This document shows, one piece after another, positions 23,101 through 30,371 of a stretch of 64,000 bases of DNA. The DNA is from Trinickia terrae (GTDB taxonomy: Bacteria > Pseudomonadota > Gammaproteobacteria > Burkholderiales > Burkholderiaceae): assembly GCF_005144415.1 (NCBI RefSeq), contig NZ_SWJE01000014.1, positions 124,001 to 188,000 of the forward strand, read 5' to 3'. Position numbers and translations under genes: made by a program. The notes under the pieces are model-generated. The model worked only from the letters and a program-made list of their open reading frames with translations. It was not told the origin of the DNA and made no database searches. Position 1 is the first letter of the stretch. The number at the start of each line of letters is the position of its first letter.

Positions 23101-24073
23101 GCTGATCGAGCTCGACAGCATCGACGAGCTCAAGCGCGAAGTGTTCGGCCCGGTGCTGCACGTGATCCGCTATCGCAGGAGCGGCCTCGACAAGCTGCTC
23201 GAGCAGATCAAGGCGACCGGCTATGGCCTCACGCTCGGCATCCATACGCGCATCGACGAGACGATCGCGCATGTGATCAGCCGCGCGCACGTCGGCAACA
23301 TCTATGTGAACCGCAACGTGATCGGCGCAGTGGTCGGCGTGCAGCCGTTCGGCGGCGAAGGCTTGTCGGGCACGGGTCCGAAGGCGGGCGGCGCGCTCTA
23401 TCTGCAGCGCCTGCTCGCGAAGCGTCCGGCGGGGCTGCCGAAGTCGCTGGCGGCGTCGCTTATCGTCGATGCGCCTGCCGACGGCAATGGCAACGGCAGC
23501 GCCGACGGTTCATCGCCCGCCGCCGCGCTCGCGGCGCTGCGCGACTGGCTGATCGCCGAGCGCGAGCCGGCGCTCGCCGCGCGCTGCGACGGCTACCTCG
23601 CGCACGTGCTGGCCGGCGCGACCGCCGTGCTGCCGGGACCGACGGGCGAACGCAACACGTATACGCTCGGCGCGCGCGGTACGGTATCCTGCGTGCCCAC
23701 GACGGCGAGCGGCGCCCGCGCGCAGTTCGCGGCGGTGCTCGCCACCGGCAACCGCGCGCTGTTCTCGGGCGCGGCGGGCGAGGAGCTGTTCGCCGCGCTG
23801 CCGGCCCAACTCAAGCCCCACGCGAGCGTGGCGAAGGGCGCGGATGCGTCGTTCGACGCGGTCCTGTTCGAAGGCGACAGCGACGAGCTGCTCGCGCTCG
23901 TGAAGGAAGTCGCGAAGCGCCCGGGGCCGATCGTCTCGGTGCAGGGCGTGGCGGCGGGCTCGCTCGGGAACGGCGACGAAGACTACGCGCTCGAGCGCCT
24001 CTTGACCGAGCGCTCGGTCAGCGTGAACACGGCTGCGGCAGGCGGCAATGCGAATTTGATGACGATCGGCTGA
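20126..24073 (+). CDS. putA: Trifunctional PutA: repressor, proline dehydrogenase, P5C dehydrogenase
   Basis: 1315 residues. Residues 2-47 (TLGVKVDDILRSRLKDAAAR and onward) form the ribbon-helix-helix DNA-binding domain. The FAD-dependent proline dehydrogenase barrel follows (about 190-570; GPGISIKLSALHARY, VRLVKGAYWDSE). The aldehyde dehydrogenase domain spans about 650-1110 with FTGSTEVA, the glutamate in AETGGQNAM and the nucleophile in SAGQRCSALR. A C-terminal domain of about 200 residues closes the channel. It oxidises proline to glutamate at the inner membrane and represses its own gene without proline. ATG at 20126 follows GAAGGAA. Confidence 0.97.
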   Translation: MASTTLGVKVDDILRSRLKDAAARLERTPHWLIKQAIFAYLEKIEHGQMPAELSGHIGSADLADGATGDAEDGAPHPFLDFAQSVQPQSVLRAAITAAYRRPEPECVPFLIGQARLPANLAADVETMATKLVENLRAKRSGGGVEGLIHEFSLSSQEGVALMCLAEALLRIPDRATRDALIRDKISKGDWKSHVGHAPSLFVNAATWGLMITGKLVTTNSEAGLSSALTRLIGKGGEPLIRKGVDMAMRLMGEQFVTGENISEALANSRKYEARGFRYSYDMLGEAATTEEDALRYYASYEQAIHAIGKAAGGRGIYEGPGISIKLSALHARYSRSQQERTMSELLPRVRALAVLARRYDIGLNIDAEEADRLEISLDLLEALCFDPDLAGWNGIGFVVQAYQKRCPFVIDYVIDLARRSRHRVMVRLVKGAYWDSEVKRAQLDGLEGYPVYTRKIYTDVSYLACAKKLLGAPDAVYPQFATHNAHTLAAIYHLAGQNYYPGQYEFQCLHGMGEPLYEEVTGRDKLNRPCRVYAPVGTHETLLAYLVRRLLENGANTSFVNRIADQSVPVKDLVADPVEEASKISPLGAPHAKIPLPRHLYGAERLNSMGLDLSNEHRLASLSSALLASAHHPWRAAPMLEHDGIACAAASERPVRNPADHRDLVGTVVEATAEHVSAALTNAVAAAPIWQATPVEARADCLARAADLLEAQMHTLMGLVVREAGKSLPNAVAEIREAIDFLRYYSTQIRDEFSNDTHRPLGPVVCISPWNFPLAIFMGQVAAALAAGNTVIAKPAEQTPLIAAQAVRILREAGVPPGAVQLLPGNGETVGAALVADHRTRAVMFTGSTEVARLINKTLSERLDADGRPIPLIAETGGQNAMIVDSSALAEQVVADVLQSSFDSAGQRCSALRVLCLQDDVADRTLTMLKGAMKELAVGNPDRLSIDVGPVIDAEAKRSIDTHVAALREKGRVVTQLPMPEGCAQGTFVPPTLIELDSIDELKREVFGPVLHVIRYRRSGLDKLLEQIKATGYGLTLGIHTRIDETIAHVISRAHVGNIYVNRNVIGAVVGVQPFGGEGLSGTGPKAGGALYLQRLLAKRPAGLPKSLAASLIVDAPADGNGNGSADGSSPAAALAALRDWLIAEREPALAARCDGYLAHVLAGATAVLPGPTGERNTYTLGARGTVSCVPTTASGARAQFAAVLATGNRALFSGAAGEELFAALPAQLKPHASVAKGADASFDAVLFEGDSDELLALVKEVAKRPGPIVSVQGVAAGSLGNGDEDYALERLLTERSVSVNTAAAGGNANLMTIG

Positions 24074-24158
24074 GCGACCCTCATCGATCGATTCAAAAAG
24101 GAAGCGGTAAGGCGACCCCGAAGCCGCTCCACCACCACCTTGGTACCTAGGAGAAGCT

Positions 24159-25307
24159 ATGCAACACACGATGAAACAGCTGGCAGGCGCAACGTTGGTT
24201 GCCGCACTGTCGCTGGCGGGGACGGCCTACGCGCAGCAAGCGGATGAAGTGAAGATCGGCTTTGCCGGCCCGATGACGGGCGCGCAAGCGCACTATGGCG
24301 CGGACTTCAAGAACGGCATCACGCTCGGGATCGAAGACATGAACGCGACCAAGCCGGTGATCGGCGGCAAGCCGGTGAAGTTCGTGCTCGACGCAGCCGA
24401 CGACCAGGCCGACCCGCGCACGGGCACGACCGTCGCGCAGAAGCTCGTCGACGACGGCATCAAGGGCATGCTCGGCCACTTCAACTCGGGCACGACGATC
24501 CCGGCTTCGCGCATCTACGCGAACGCGGGCATCCCCGAAATCGCGATGGCGACGGCGCCTGAGTACACGGCACAAGGCTTCAAGACCACGTTCCGCATGA
24601 TGACCTCCGATACCCAGCAGGGTTCGGTGGCCGGCACGTTCGCGGTCAAGAGCCTGAACATGAAGAAGATCGCGATCGTCGACGACCGCACGGCCTACGG
24701 CCAGGGTCTCGCCGACCAGTTCGAGAAGGCCGCGAAGGCTGCGGGCGCGACGATCGTCGACCGCGAGTTCACGAACGACAAGGCTGTCGACTTCAAGGCG
24801 ATCCTGACCAAGCTGAAGGCGGCGAATCCGGATCTCATCTACTACGGCGGCGCGGATTCGCAAGCGGGCCCGATGGTCAAGCAGATGAAGACGCTGGGCA
24901 TGAAGGCTCCGCTGATGGGCGGTGAAATGGTCCACACCCCGACGTTCCTGCAAGTGGCGGGCGACGCGGCGGACGGCACGATCGCTTCGCTGGCCGGCCT
25001 GCCGCTCGACGACATGCCGGGTGGCAAGGACTACGTCGCGAAGTACAAGAAGCGCTTCGGCGAAGACGTGCAGACGTACTCGCCGTACGCCTACGACGGC
25101 GCGATGGCGATGTTCAACGCGATGAAGAAGGCGAACTCGACCGATCCGGCGAAGTACCTGCCGTTGCTGGCGCAGACCGACATGCCCGCCGTGACGACGA
25201 CGCACCTCGCGTACGACACGAAGGGCGACCTGAGGAACGGTGGCATCACGGTGTACAAGGTCGAAGGCGGCAAGTGGACGCCGCTGCAGAGCATCGGCGG
25301 GAAGTAA
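24159..25307 (+). CDS. LivK-type branched-chain amino-acid binding protein
   Basis: 382 residues with a signal peptide ending near AGTAYA|QQ. The type I periplasmic fold begins VKIGFAGPMTGAQAHYG, with DDQADPRTGTTVAQKL and the hinge segment VDDRTAYGQGLADQFEK. It probably binds leucine/isoleucine/valine for an ABC importer; the permease genes are not adjacent. GGAG lies before the ATG. Monocistronic, closed by a strong terminator. Confidence 0.93.
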   Translation: MQHTMKQLAGATLVAALSLAGTAYAQQADEVKIGFAGPMTGAQAHYGADFKNGITLGIEDMNATKPVIGGKPVKFVLDAADDQADPRTGTTVAQKLVDDGIKGMLGHFNSGTTIPASRIYANAGIPEIAMATAPEYTAQGFKTTFRMMTSDTQQGSVAGTFAVKSLNMKKIAIVDDRTAYGQGLADQFEKAAKAAGATIVDREFTNDKAVDFKAILTKLKAANPDLIYYGGADSQAGPMVKQMKTLGMKAPLMGGEMVHTPTFLQVAGDAADGTIASLAGLPLDDMPGGKDYVAKYKKRFGEDVQTYSPYAYDGAMAMFNAMKKANSTDPAKYLPLLAQTDMPAVTTTHLAYDTKGDLRNGGITVYKVEGGKWTPLQSIGGK

Positions 25308-25372
25308 TCGCTGGTTTGATGGATGCGCCGCGCCGCGCCGCGCGTGGTTTGCGTGTAGCGCGGGTAGGTCAG

Positions 25373-25404
25373 GCTCCGCGGGGTTATCCCCGCGGAGCTT
25401 TTTT
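25373..25404 (+). terminator. Intrinsic terminator after the LivK-type gene
   Basis: An 11-bp perfect stem GCTCCGCGGGG/CCCCGCGGAGC with a TTAT loop and six T. It overlaps the last codons of the convergent gene at 25384-26160. Confidence 0.93.
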
Positions 25405-26160
25405 CATTTGGGGCGCGAAGGCGGAAGCTGTTTCGTTCTTGTCCTGAACTGAGAATTGAAACGGTACCTCGGGACGCGTAAATCGGAGCCTGATCTCGTA
25501 TAGGGCTGGGACGAAGCGCTGGTTCTCAAAGGTGTAGTACGACATTAGCAGGCCAACGCGGGATTCTTGCGTAGCATCGAATAGATAGCTGTTCTTCGGG
25601 AAGGCAAGCTTCCCGTCTTTCGTCACCAATACGGCCCGGCACGACGAAAGCAATCCGGGCAGTTGCAAAAACACGGGCCTGCGGGCCAGCGGGTTCATCA
25701 CGAGGAAGATTTGCTGATATCGGCTGGATGCTTCGCCCGAGGCGCTGCCGTGTCCTTCCACGCAAACCAGGGGCGGATGGATGTTTGCTCGCGCGGCTAC
25801 GAACACTTCGGCTGACTCTGGAAAGATATTCGACGCGTGCTCTCCCGGAAATGCCGTAGCGCGCGCAAAACGATAGGTTTTACCGTCGACTACGATGCGA
25901 TTTTGCCAAAGCTCAATAGTCAACGCCTTCTGTTCCAGCTTGGCGTGTAGTTCCGTGAAATAACCTGGCTTATCCGGGTAGGAATGGAGCACATGAGCGG
26001 TTGGCTCATTCGGGTCGATATCTTGCTTGATCGGGACGCCGAACACTGTATCCGGCTGGGCAGCGTAGAACGCATCATAGCTATCGTAAGACTGAGCAGC
26101 GGCATTGATCGACATAGCAGCCAAGGCTGCCGCCAGCGTGCTTGCGGTTTTCATCGGCAT
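25384..26160 (-). CDS. Exported protein of unknown function
   Basis: 258 residues. Signal peptide MPMKTASTLAAALAAMSINAAA. Mature part starts QSYDSYDAFYAAQPDTVFG and is beta-rich with scattered aromatics; the C-terminal portion has YEIRLRFTRPEVPFQFSVQ. AGGAGG precedes the ATG at 26160. It is the last gene of the minus-strand accessory block that starts with PAAR and amidase genes, and could be a periplasmic partner or immunity factor; that is context only. Its stop lies inside the terminator of the convergent gene. Confidence 0.7.
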   Translation of the reverse strand: MPMKTASTLAAALAAMSINAAAQSYDSYDAFYAAQPDTVFGVPIKQDIDPNEPTAHVLHSYPDKPGYFTELHAKLEQKALTIELWQNRIVVDGKTYRFARATAFPGEHASNIFPESAEVFVAARANIHPPLVCVEGHGSASGEASSRYQQIFLVMNPLARRPVFLQLPGLLSSCRAVLVTKDGKLAFPKNSYLFDATQESRVGLLMSYYTFENQRFVPALYEIRLRFTRPEVPFQFSVQDKNETASAFAPQMKKAPRG

Positions 26161-26265
26161 GCTTTCCCTCCTGTCGCTTTCAGGTAGTCCGGGTTGTGTG
26201 TCCAGAAAATCGTGCTGCCGTGGGCGGCTCACTTGAATCTGTATTTGACTTTGGGCAGTTCTTGG

Positions 26266-26817
26266 CTAGCGGGTGCGGATGCCGTACCAGACAAAGGCAG
26301 GTACTTCGCGCGCAACGGAGTAGATGTCCCGACTTTCCCAAAACTGAGGATATGCGCCGCTAACGTCACGCACACCGAAGCGCCTAAGCGCCAACATGGC
26401 TCTCGGAAGATGAAAATATTGTGTTACTACGATCGCGCTCGACAGTCCGCGATCTCGCATGAAGGTGCTTGCGTTGTGCGCGGTAGCCCAAGTGTCGACC
26501 CCTGCACTATCGACTACTATCCTGCCAGCTGGAACCCCTCGGCGTATCAGATAGGCGCGCATCGCAACGGCTTCATCCGTGCCGGACGCGTCAACACCAC
26601 CGCTCACGAAGATAAGTCCGCATTGCCGTTGCTCATAACACTGACTGGCCCTATCCAGCCTTGCCGCCAGCCTCGGCGACGGACTACCATCGCGATACAC
26701 GGTGTTTCCTAGCACGATCGCAACGTCCGCAGGTTGCGCTCGGGACAGCAGACCGGCCGAAGCCAGCACTGCGCCGGCGAGCAGCCATAGGCAAGTAATG
26801 ATCTTAAAAAGGCTCAA
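26266..26817 (-). CDS. YdcF/SanA-type DUF218 protein
   Basis: 183 residues. One N-terminal hydrophobic segment (IITCLWLLAGAVLASAGLL) anchors a periplasmic DUF218 domain: DVAIVLGNTVYRDGSPSPRL, LIFVSGGVDASGTDEA, TWATAHNAST, VVTQYFHLPRAMLALRRFG. Members such as SanA and ElyC influence envelope permeability and peptidoglycan. The start is proposed as TTG at 26817 with GAGG nine bases upstream; this abuts the divergent ATG at 26818. A start at 26898 is possible but would overlap that gene by 81 bases. Confidence 0.8.
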   Translation of the reverse strand: MSLFKIITCLWLLAGAVLASAGLLSRAQPADVAIVLGNTVYRDGSPSPRLAARLDRASQCYEQRQCGLIFVSGGVDASGTDEAVAMRAYLIRRGVPAGRIVVDSAGVDTWATAHNASTFMRDRGLSSAIVVTQYFHLPRAMLALRRFGVRDVSGAYPQFWESRDIYSVAREVPAFVWYGIRTR

Positions 26818-27141
26818 ATGAAAATCCTCGCCGGTTTTTTTATCGTTATCGTACTCGGGTGGCTTGTTATCACGACAAGCATGCCGCGTCCTCCTCACGC
26901 TCGGCCATGCACAAATGAATGGCTTTCATACATAGATCGAAACTACTTTGATGTATCGGATGGTCACGGACATGGCCCGGACCTTGGTAGCAGTGAATGG
27001 CTCGGATCAGTCGAAGAAATGGCCGGACTGCCAGTAAAAGAGCGCGTTCCCAACGAGCAGCGTTGCCAGTTGATTCAAAGCCAGTTTGAACGTCACACGT
27101 ATATTATTAATCAGCAACTAAGTTGGTTTATTTCGTTTTGA
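26818..27141 (+). CDS. Small exported protein, candidate periplasmic immunity factor
   Basis: 107 residues. N-terminal membrane or signal segment MKILAGFFIVIVLGWLVITT. The periplasmic part has CTNEWLSYIDRNYF and DGHGHGPDLGSSEWLGSVE, a pattern I recall from small uncharacterised proteobacterial proteins, and two cysteines (31 and 83). AAAAAGG precedes the ATG. It is the only plus-strand gene inside the block: head-to-head with the DUF218 gene and overlapping the amidase gene tail-to-tail by 24 bases. A role in protecting against the amidase is inference. Confidence 0.65.
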   Translation: MKILAGFFIVIVLGWLVITTSMPRPPHARPCTNEWLSYIDRNYFDVSDGHGHGPDLGSSEWLGSVEEMAGLPVKERVPNEQRCQLIQSQFERHTYIINQQLSWFISF

Positions 27142-27900
27142 AGGAGATCGAAGTATGAACTTCTCACGCATTTCGTCGACCACTTGCATACCATACTTTC
27201 CCGGACATGCCCGCCCTTCGTTGCCGGGCGCGAGAAGTTGATATTCGCGATGTCCGCCTAATGCCGAAATGTCGAAGAACTCCTTGAGTGTTCCTATCAG
27301 AGCTGACAATGCGTCGATCTGCACTTTCGTCGGCAATGCATGATCGAATGCCACTGCGTCTCGTGCGATATCAAGCGCTCCCTTGAGTTGCTGCCAAAGT
27401 GATTTCCGACTGTATTCCTGTTGCCAAGCCTCACCCGCTTCAGCCAAATTTTCGAGCAGGACAATGCCGATTTTTCCTTTGTTGTCTCCCGCCACGTGAG
27501 ATCCTGTAAATCTGATATCACGTGCTTCAATCAGTTCACCGCCACACGAAACCGCGTAGTGATAGCCAATATCGTAGAACTTACGCATGTCATATTCTTG
27601 AGCCTTCTGGATTTGCTCAATGGCACCATGCCCGTTCAAAGCACACGAATAACTACGGCCAGCATGGTGAATCACAATATCCCGATAGTCCCAGTTAGTT
27701 GGCGTCAGACCGTGTTTAGGAGGCTTTGCGTTCCAAGAGGAACGTTCGAGCAGTGTATAGCCTTTCTGCTTAAGCCTTTCAATGATGGCTTGCCGTGTCG
27801 CGGCGCGATCGTTGACCGAGATCGAGATGGCGTCATGCTTGCTGCTGCCTGCTACGGTATGCGACGTTGTCCAATGTTCGACGGTGTAGTCGGCTGGCAC
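27118..27900 (-). CDS. PGRP/Amidase_2-type zinc amidase, probable T6SS effector
   Basis: 260 residues. After a 50-residue N-terminal segment comes an N-acetylmuramoyl-L-alanine amidase domain: IVIHHAGRSY (first zinc His at 78), IGYHYAVSCGGELIEAR, TGSHVAGDNKGKIGIVLLEN, GGHREY (His217) and ACPGKYG (Cys232). The ligand set His-His-Cys is intact. No signal peptide, which fits delivery by a secretion machine. The start is GTG with AGGAG ahead, two bases after the stop of the PAAR gene, so the two are coupled. It would cut the peptide from the glycan in a target cell wall. Confidence 0.85.
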   Translation of the reverse strand: MPADYTVEHWTTSHTVAGSSKHDAISISVNDRAATRQAIIERLKQKGYTLLERSSWNAKPPKHGLTPTNWDYRDIVIHHAGRSYSCALNGHGAIEQIQKAQEYDMRKFYDIGYHYAVSCGGELIEARDIRFTGSHVAGDNKGKIGIVLLENLAEAGEAWQQEYSRKSLWQQLKGALDIARDAVAFDHALPTKVQIDALSALIGTLKEFFDISALGGHREYQLLAPGNEGRACPGKYGMQVVDEMREKFILRSPSKRNKPT

Positions 27901-27902
27901 GG

Positions 27903-28496
27903 TTAGGCTCCTCGAGGATTCAATTTGCGTTTGGGTGCCTTGAATACAACATGGATCTCGACCGGCTGTTCGCTGTCAGTCGTAATTTGTGCGTAGCCGT
28001 TGGCATCGGTTTTCCCCGCCTGCCGGACGCCTCCGACATTCGCGATGAAGTCACGATTGGGCAAAGGCTCCCCGGTCGTGCTGTCCGAAATGAAGAACCA
28101 CCGGGAGTGTGGTGATTCGATGCGGGAGCTCGGTGGTGGAGAGACGGTTGCGGCCGGCCGAGTACTTGTCGGCGGAGCGATGAGCGTCGCGACTTGTTCC
28201 GCCGTGAACGTCATCTTCATGCCACGCTCTGCATAGAAGACCGGCGGGGGATTACAACCGCAAACGTTGATGTCGCCGCTGAGCGCCCACTGCTCGCCAT
28301 TAGGCGCGGTGCCCGGCAAACGCGGTCCCTTGGGCGCAATGAATCCTTCGCGTTTGCAGGCCGTGCAGTAGGTTTTCATGTAGAGAGTGGCAATCTCCAC
28401 GCGCGGAGGGGGATTCGAACAGGTGATGTTCGGCAGCCCGTCAATGATCACTGCATTCCCGGCGCGGTCGCCTCTTGCGAGGAAATATCGAATCAT
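27903..28496 (-). CDS. T6SS PAAR-domain spike tip with C-terminal TTR-like extension
   Basis: 197 residues. The N-terminal ~95 residues match the short PAAR family: MIRYFLARGDRAGNAVIIDG, CTACKREGFIAPKGPRLPG, then GDINVCGCNPPPVF. A Pro/Ser/Thr linker (about 105-125) leads to a small beta domain with FFISDSTTGEPLPNRDF and GKTDANGYAQIT, like the transthyretin-type adaptors on VgrG/PAAR proteins. It sharpens the VgrG spike and probably docks the amidase encoded next. GAGGGG precedes the ATG. No vgrG, hcp or sheath genes lie nearby, so this is an orphan cargo module. Confidence 0.85.
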   Translation of the reverse strand: MIRYFLARGDRAGNAVIIDGLPNITCSNPPPRVEIATLYMKTYCTACKREGFIAPKGPRLPGTAPNGEQWALSGDINVCGCNPPPVFYAERGMKMTFTAEQVATLIAPPTSTRPAATVSPPPSSRIESPHSRWFFISDSTTGEPLPNRDFIANVGGVRQAGKTDANGYAQITTDSEQPVEIHVVFKAPKRKLNPRGA

Positions 28497-28506
28497 GTAC
28501 CCCTCG

Positions 28507-28629
28507 TCAACTCGTCGCTTTCGTGATGCGTCCGCCGCGCTCGGTTAGCGACCCGATGGTCGCAAGCAGATGCGTTGCTTTGATCGACGAATCAGGCTGA
28601 GCGTCCTTTTGTCCTTCAACGTGCGGCAT
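28507..28629 (-). pseudogene. 40-residue fragment resembling the start of a second PAAR class
   Basis: From ATG 28629 to TGA 28507. Its end, LLATIGSLTERGGRITKATS, resembles the first strand of PAAR proteins of another class, where the PAAR domain would continue; here a stop follows at once and the next gene starts ten bases on. GGAG lies nine bases before the ATG. It is either a truncated remnant or a translated micro-gene that couples to the PAAR gene. Confidence 0.55.
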
Positions 28630-28641
28630 AGAAAAAGCTCC

Positions 28642-28785
28642 TTACGATGATTGAATGAGGGGCAACTGAGCACTCATATTCGAAGGCGCGGCAACACGTC
28701 TATAGGATTGGTCCGAAATGAGCGAGTATTGCTTTTGTTGAATGCCGGCTGCATAACAGACGAAACAAGGGTTGATGGCAATCAA
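28642..28785 (-). CDS. Possible 47-residue ORF at the head of the PAAR block
   Basis: Open from a TTG at 28785 to TAA at 28642; the stop overlaps the ribosome-binding GGAG of the next reading frame. The peptide has two cysteines in NPCFVCYAAG and a polar C-terminal half. No family recognised. It may be the remnant of a gene cut by the acquisition event. Low confidence. Confidence 0.25.
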   Translation of the reverse strand: MIAINPCFVCYAAGIQQKQYSLISDQSYRRVAAPSNMSAQLPLIQSS

Positions 28786-28873
28786 GATCTTTGGCGTATG
28801 TGAGCTGCATCGCGATACTCTTGCTCCCGGCAGCGCGATTGCGCCTCACCTTATTTACTTCACCGGAGCATCA

Positions 28874-29062
28874 ATGACATTCACCTGCAGAAACCAATCC
28901 TGCCAAGCTCAATGGGAGCAAGCCGACGTCATCATCAAGAACGAAGGACAAGGCCTCCTGTTCCGCTGCCCGATGTGCGGCGCGCGCAACTACGTCGAGC
29001 GCTTCGAGGCCGACGACGGCACCGTCGTCTACGAGCAGATCGAAGGCCGCCCCATGACGTAA
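28874..29062 (+). CDS. Small zinc-ribbon protein
   Basis: 62 residues. Two cysteine pairs, CRNQSC and CPMC, 23 residues apart, form a plausible zinc ribbon; the C-terminal tail is acidic (ERFEADDGTVVYEQIEG). CGGAG precedes the ATG at 28874; a longer in-frame start at 28772 is rejected because it lacks a binding site. Cytoplasmic, function unknown. Confidence 0.7.
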   Translation: MTFTCRNQSCQAQWEQADVIIKNEGQGLLFRCPMCGARNYVERFEADDGTVVYEQIEGRPMT

Positions 29063-29131
29063 ACGCATGCCCCGCATGACAAAGTTTCGATTGTGGCGGC
29101 CATTTCGGTCGGGCCTAATCTGCATACTCTA

Positions 29132-29159
29132 ACGAGGCCCCGGCCATGCGCCGGCCTCA
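29132..29159 (+). other. Hairpin in the spacer before the aminotransferase
   Basis: GAGGCC and GGCCTC arms with inner CCGG/CCGG complementarity; no T tract follows. Could be a weak terminator or leader structure. Confidence 0.35.
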
Positions 29160-29207
29160 TCGGCACGTACGCCGCGCGGCACTAGGCCGCCGGATGGAGG
29201 AGCGAAC

Positions 29208-30362
29208 ATGCAGAGCGCCTGGACACCACGCTCGAAACTGCCCGATGTGGGCACCACGATTTTCACCGTGATCGGCCAGCTCGCAGCCGAGCACGATGCC
29301 CTGAACCTGTCGCAAGGCGCGCCGAATTTCGCGCCGGACGCGAAGCTCGTCGACGGCGTCGCCGCCGCGATGCGCGCGGGGCACAACCAGTACGCGCCGA
29401 TGGCCGGCATCGGCGCGCTGCGCGACGCTCTCGCCGACAAGGTCGAGCGCCTCTACGGCGTGCGCTACGACGCGCAAACCGAAGTGACCGTGATCGCGAG
29501 CGCGAGCGAAGGCCTCTATTCGACGATCAGCGCGCTCGTGCATCCCGGCGACGAAGTCATCTACTTCGAGCCGTCGTTCGACAGCTACGCGCCGATCGTC
29601 CGCCTACAGGGCGCGAAGCCTGTCGCGATCAAGCTTTCGCAGCCGCATTTCCGCGTGAACTGGGACGAGGTCGCCGCGGCGATCACGCCGAAGACGCGGA
29701 TGATCATCGTCAACACGCCGCACAACCCGACCGCCACGATCTTCAGCGACGACGACATCGCGCGCCTGAAAGCGCTCACGCGCAACACCGGCATCGTGAT
29801 CCTCTCCGACGAGGTCTACGAGCACGTCGTGTTCGACGGCGCGCGCCATCACAGCATGGCGCGGCACGGCGAGCTGGCCGAGCGCAGCGTGATCGTGTCG
29901 TCGTTCGGCAAGTCGTATCACGTGACGGGCTGGCGCGTCGGCTACTGTCTCGCGCCCGCTGCGCTGATGGACGAGATCCGCAAGGTCCACCAGTTCATGG
30001 TGTTCTCCGCCGATACGCCGATGCAGTACGCGTTCGCCGATGCGCTCGCCGAGCCGGAGAGCTATCTCGGCCTGTCCGCCTTCTATCAGAAGAAGCGCGA
30101 CCTGCTTGCGCAAGCGCTTGCCGAATCGCGCTTCGAATTGTTGCCGAGCGAGGGCAGCTTTTTCATGCTCGCGCGCTTTCGCCACTTCTCCGGCGAAAGT
30201 GACGGTGACTTCGTGCTGCGCCTGATTCGCGACGTGCGCGTGGCGACGATTCCGCTCTCCGCGTTCTACACGGACGGCACCGACGAGGGCGTGATCCGCC
30301 TGAGCTTCTCGAAGGACGACGCGACGCTGATCGAAGGCGCGCGCCGTCTTTGCTCGATCTGA
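29208..30362 (+). CDS. PLP aminotransferase, methionine/glutamine transaminase type (YbdL-like)
   Basis: 384 residues, fold-type I class I/II. NLSQGAPNFAPD near the N-terminus, NTPHNPTATIFS, the pyridoxal motif ILSDEVYEHVVFD, the PLP lysine K235 in SSFGKSYHVTGWRVGY, and IRLSFSKDD near the C-terminus. The closest family by memory is YbdL, which transaminates methionine and aromatic amino acids. The omega-amidase gene starts nine bases downstream, forming the known glutamine transaminase/omega-amidase pairing. GGAGGAG precedes the ATG. Confidence 0.9.
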   Translation: MQSAWTPRSKLPDVGTTIFTVIGQLAAEHDALNLSQGAPNFAPDAKLVDGVAAAMRAGHNQYAPMAGIGALRDALADKVERLYGVRYDAQTEVTVIASASEGLYSTISALVHPGDEVIYFEPSFDSYAPIVRLQGAKPVAIKLSQPHFRVNWDEVAAAITPKTRMIIVNTPHNPTATIFSDDDIARLKALTRNTGIVILSDEVYEHVVFDGARHHSMARHGELAERSVIVSSFGKSYHVTGWRVGYCLAPAALMDEIRKVHQFMVFSADTPMQYAFADALAEPESYLGLSAFYQKKRDLLAQALAESRFELLPSEGSFFMLARFRHFSGESDGDFVLRLIRDVRVATIPLSAFYTDGTDEGVIRLSFSKDDATLIEGARRLCSI

Positions 30363-30371
30363 GGAAGCACG

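Noticed and set aside
20171-23290. 1039-codon minus-strand frame inside putA
   Set aside because: It arises from third-position GC bias; composition is Arg/His/Asp-rich with no domain, whereas putA is certain.
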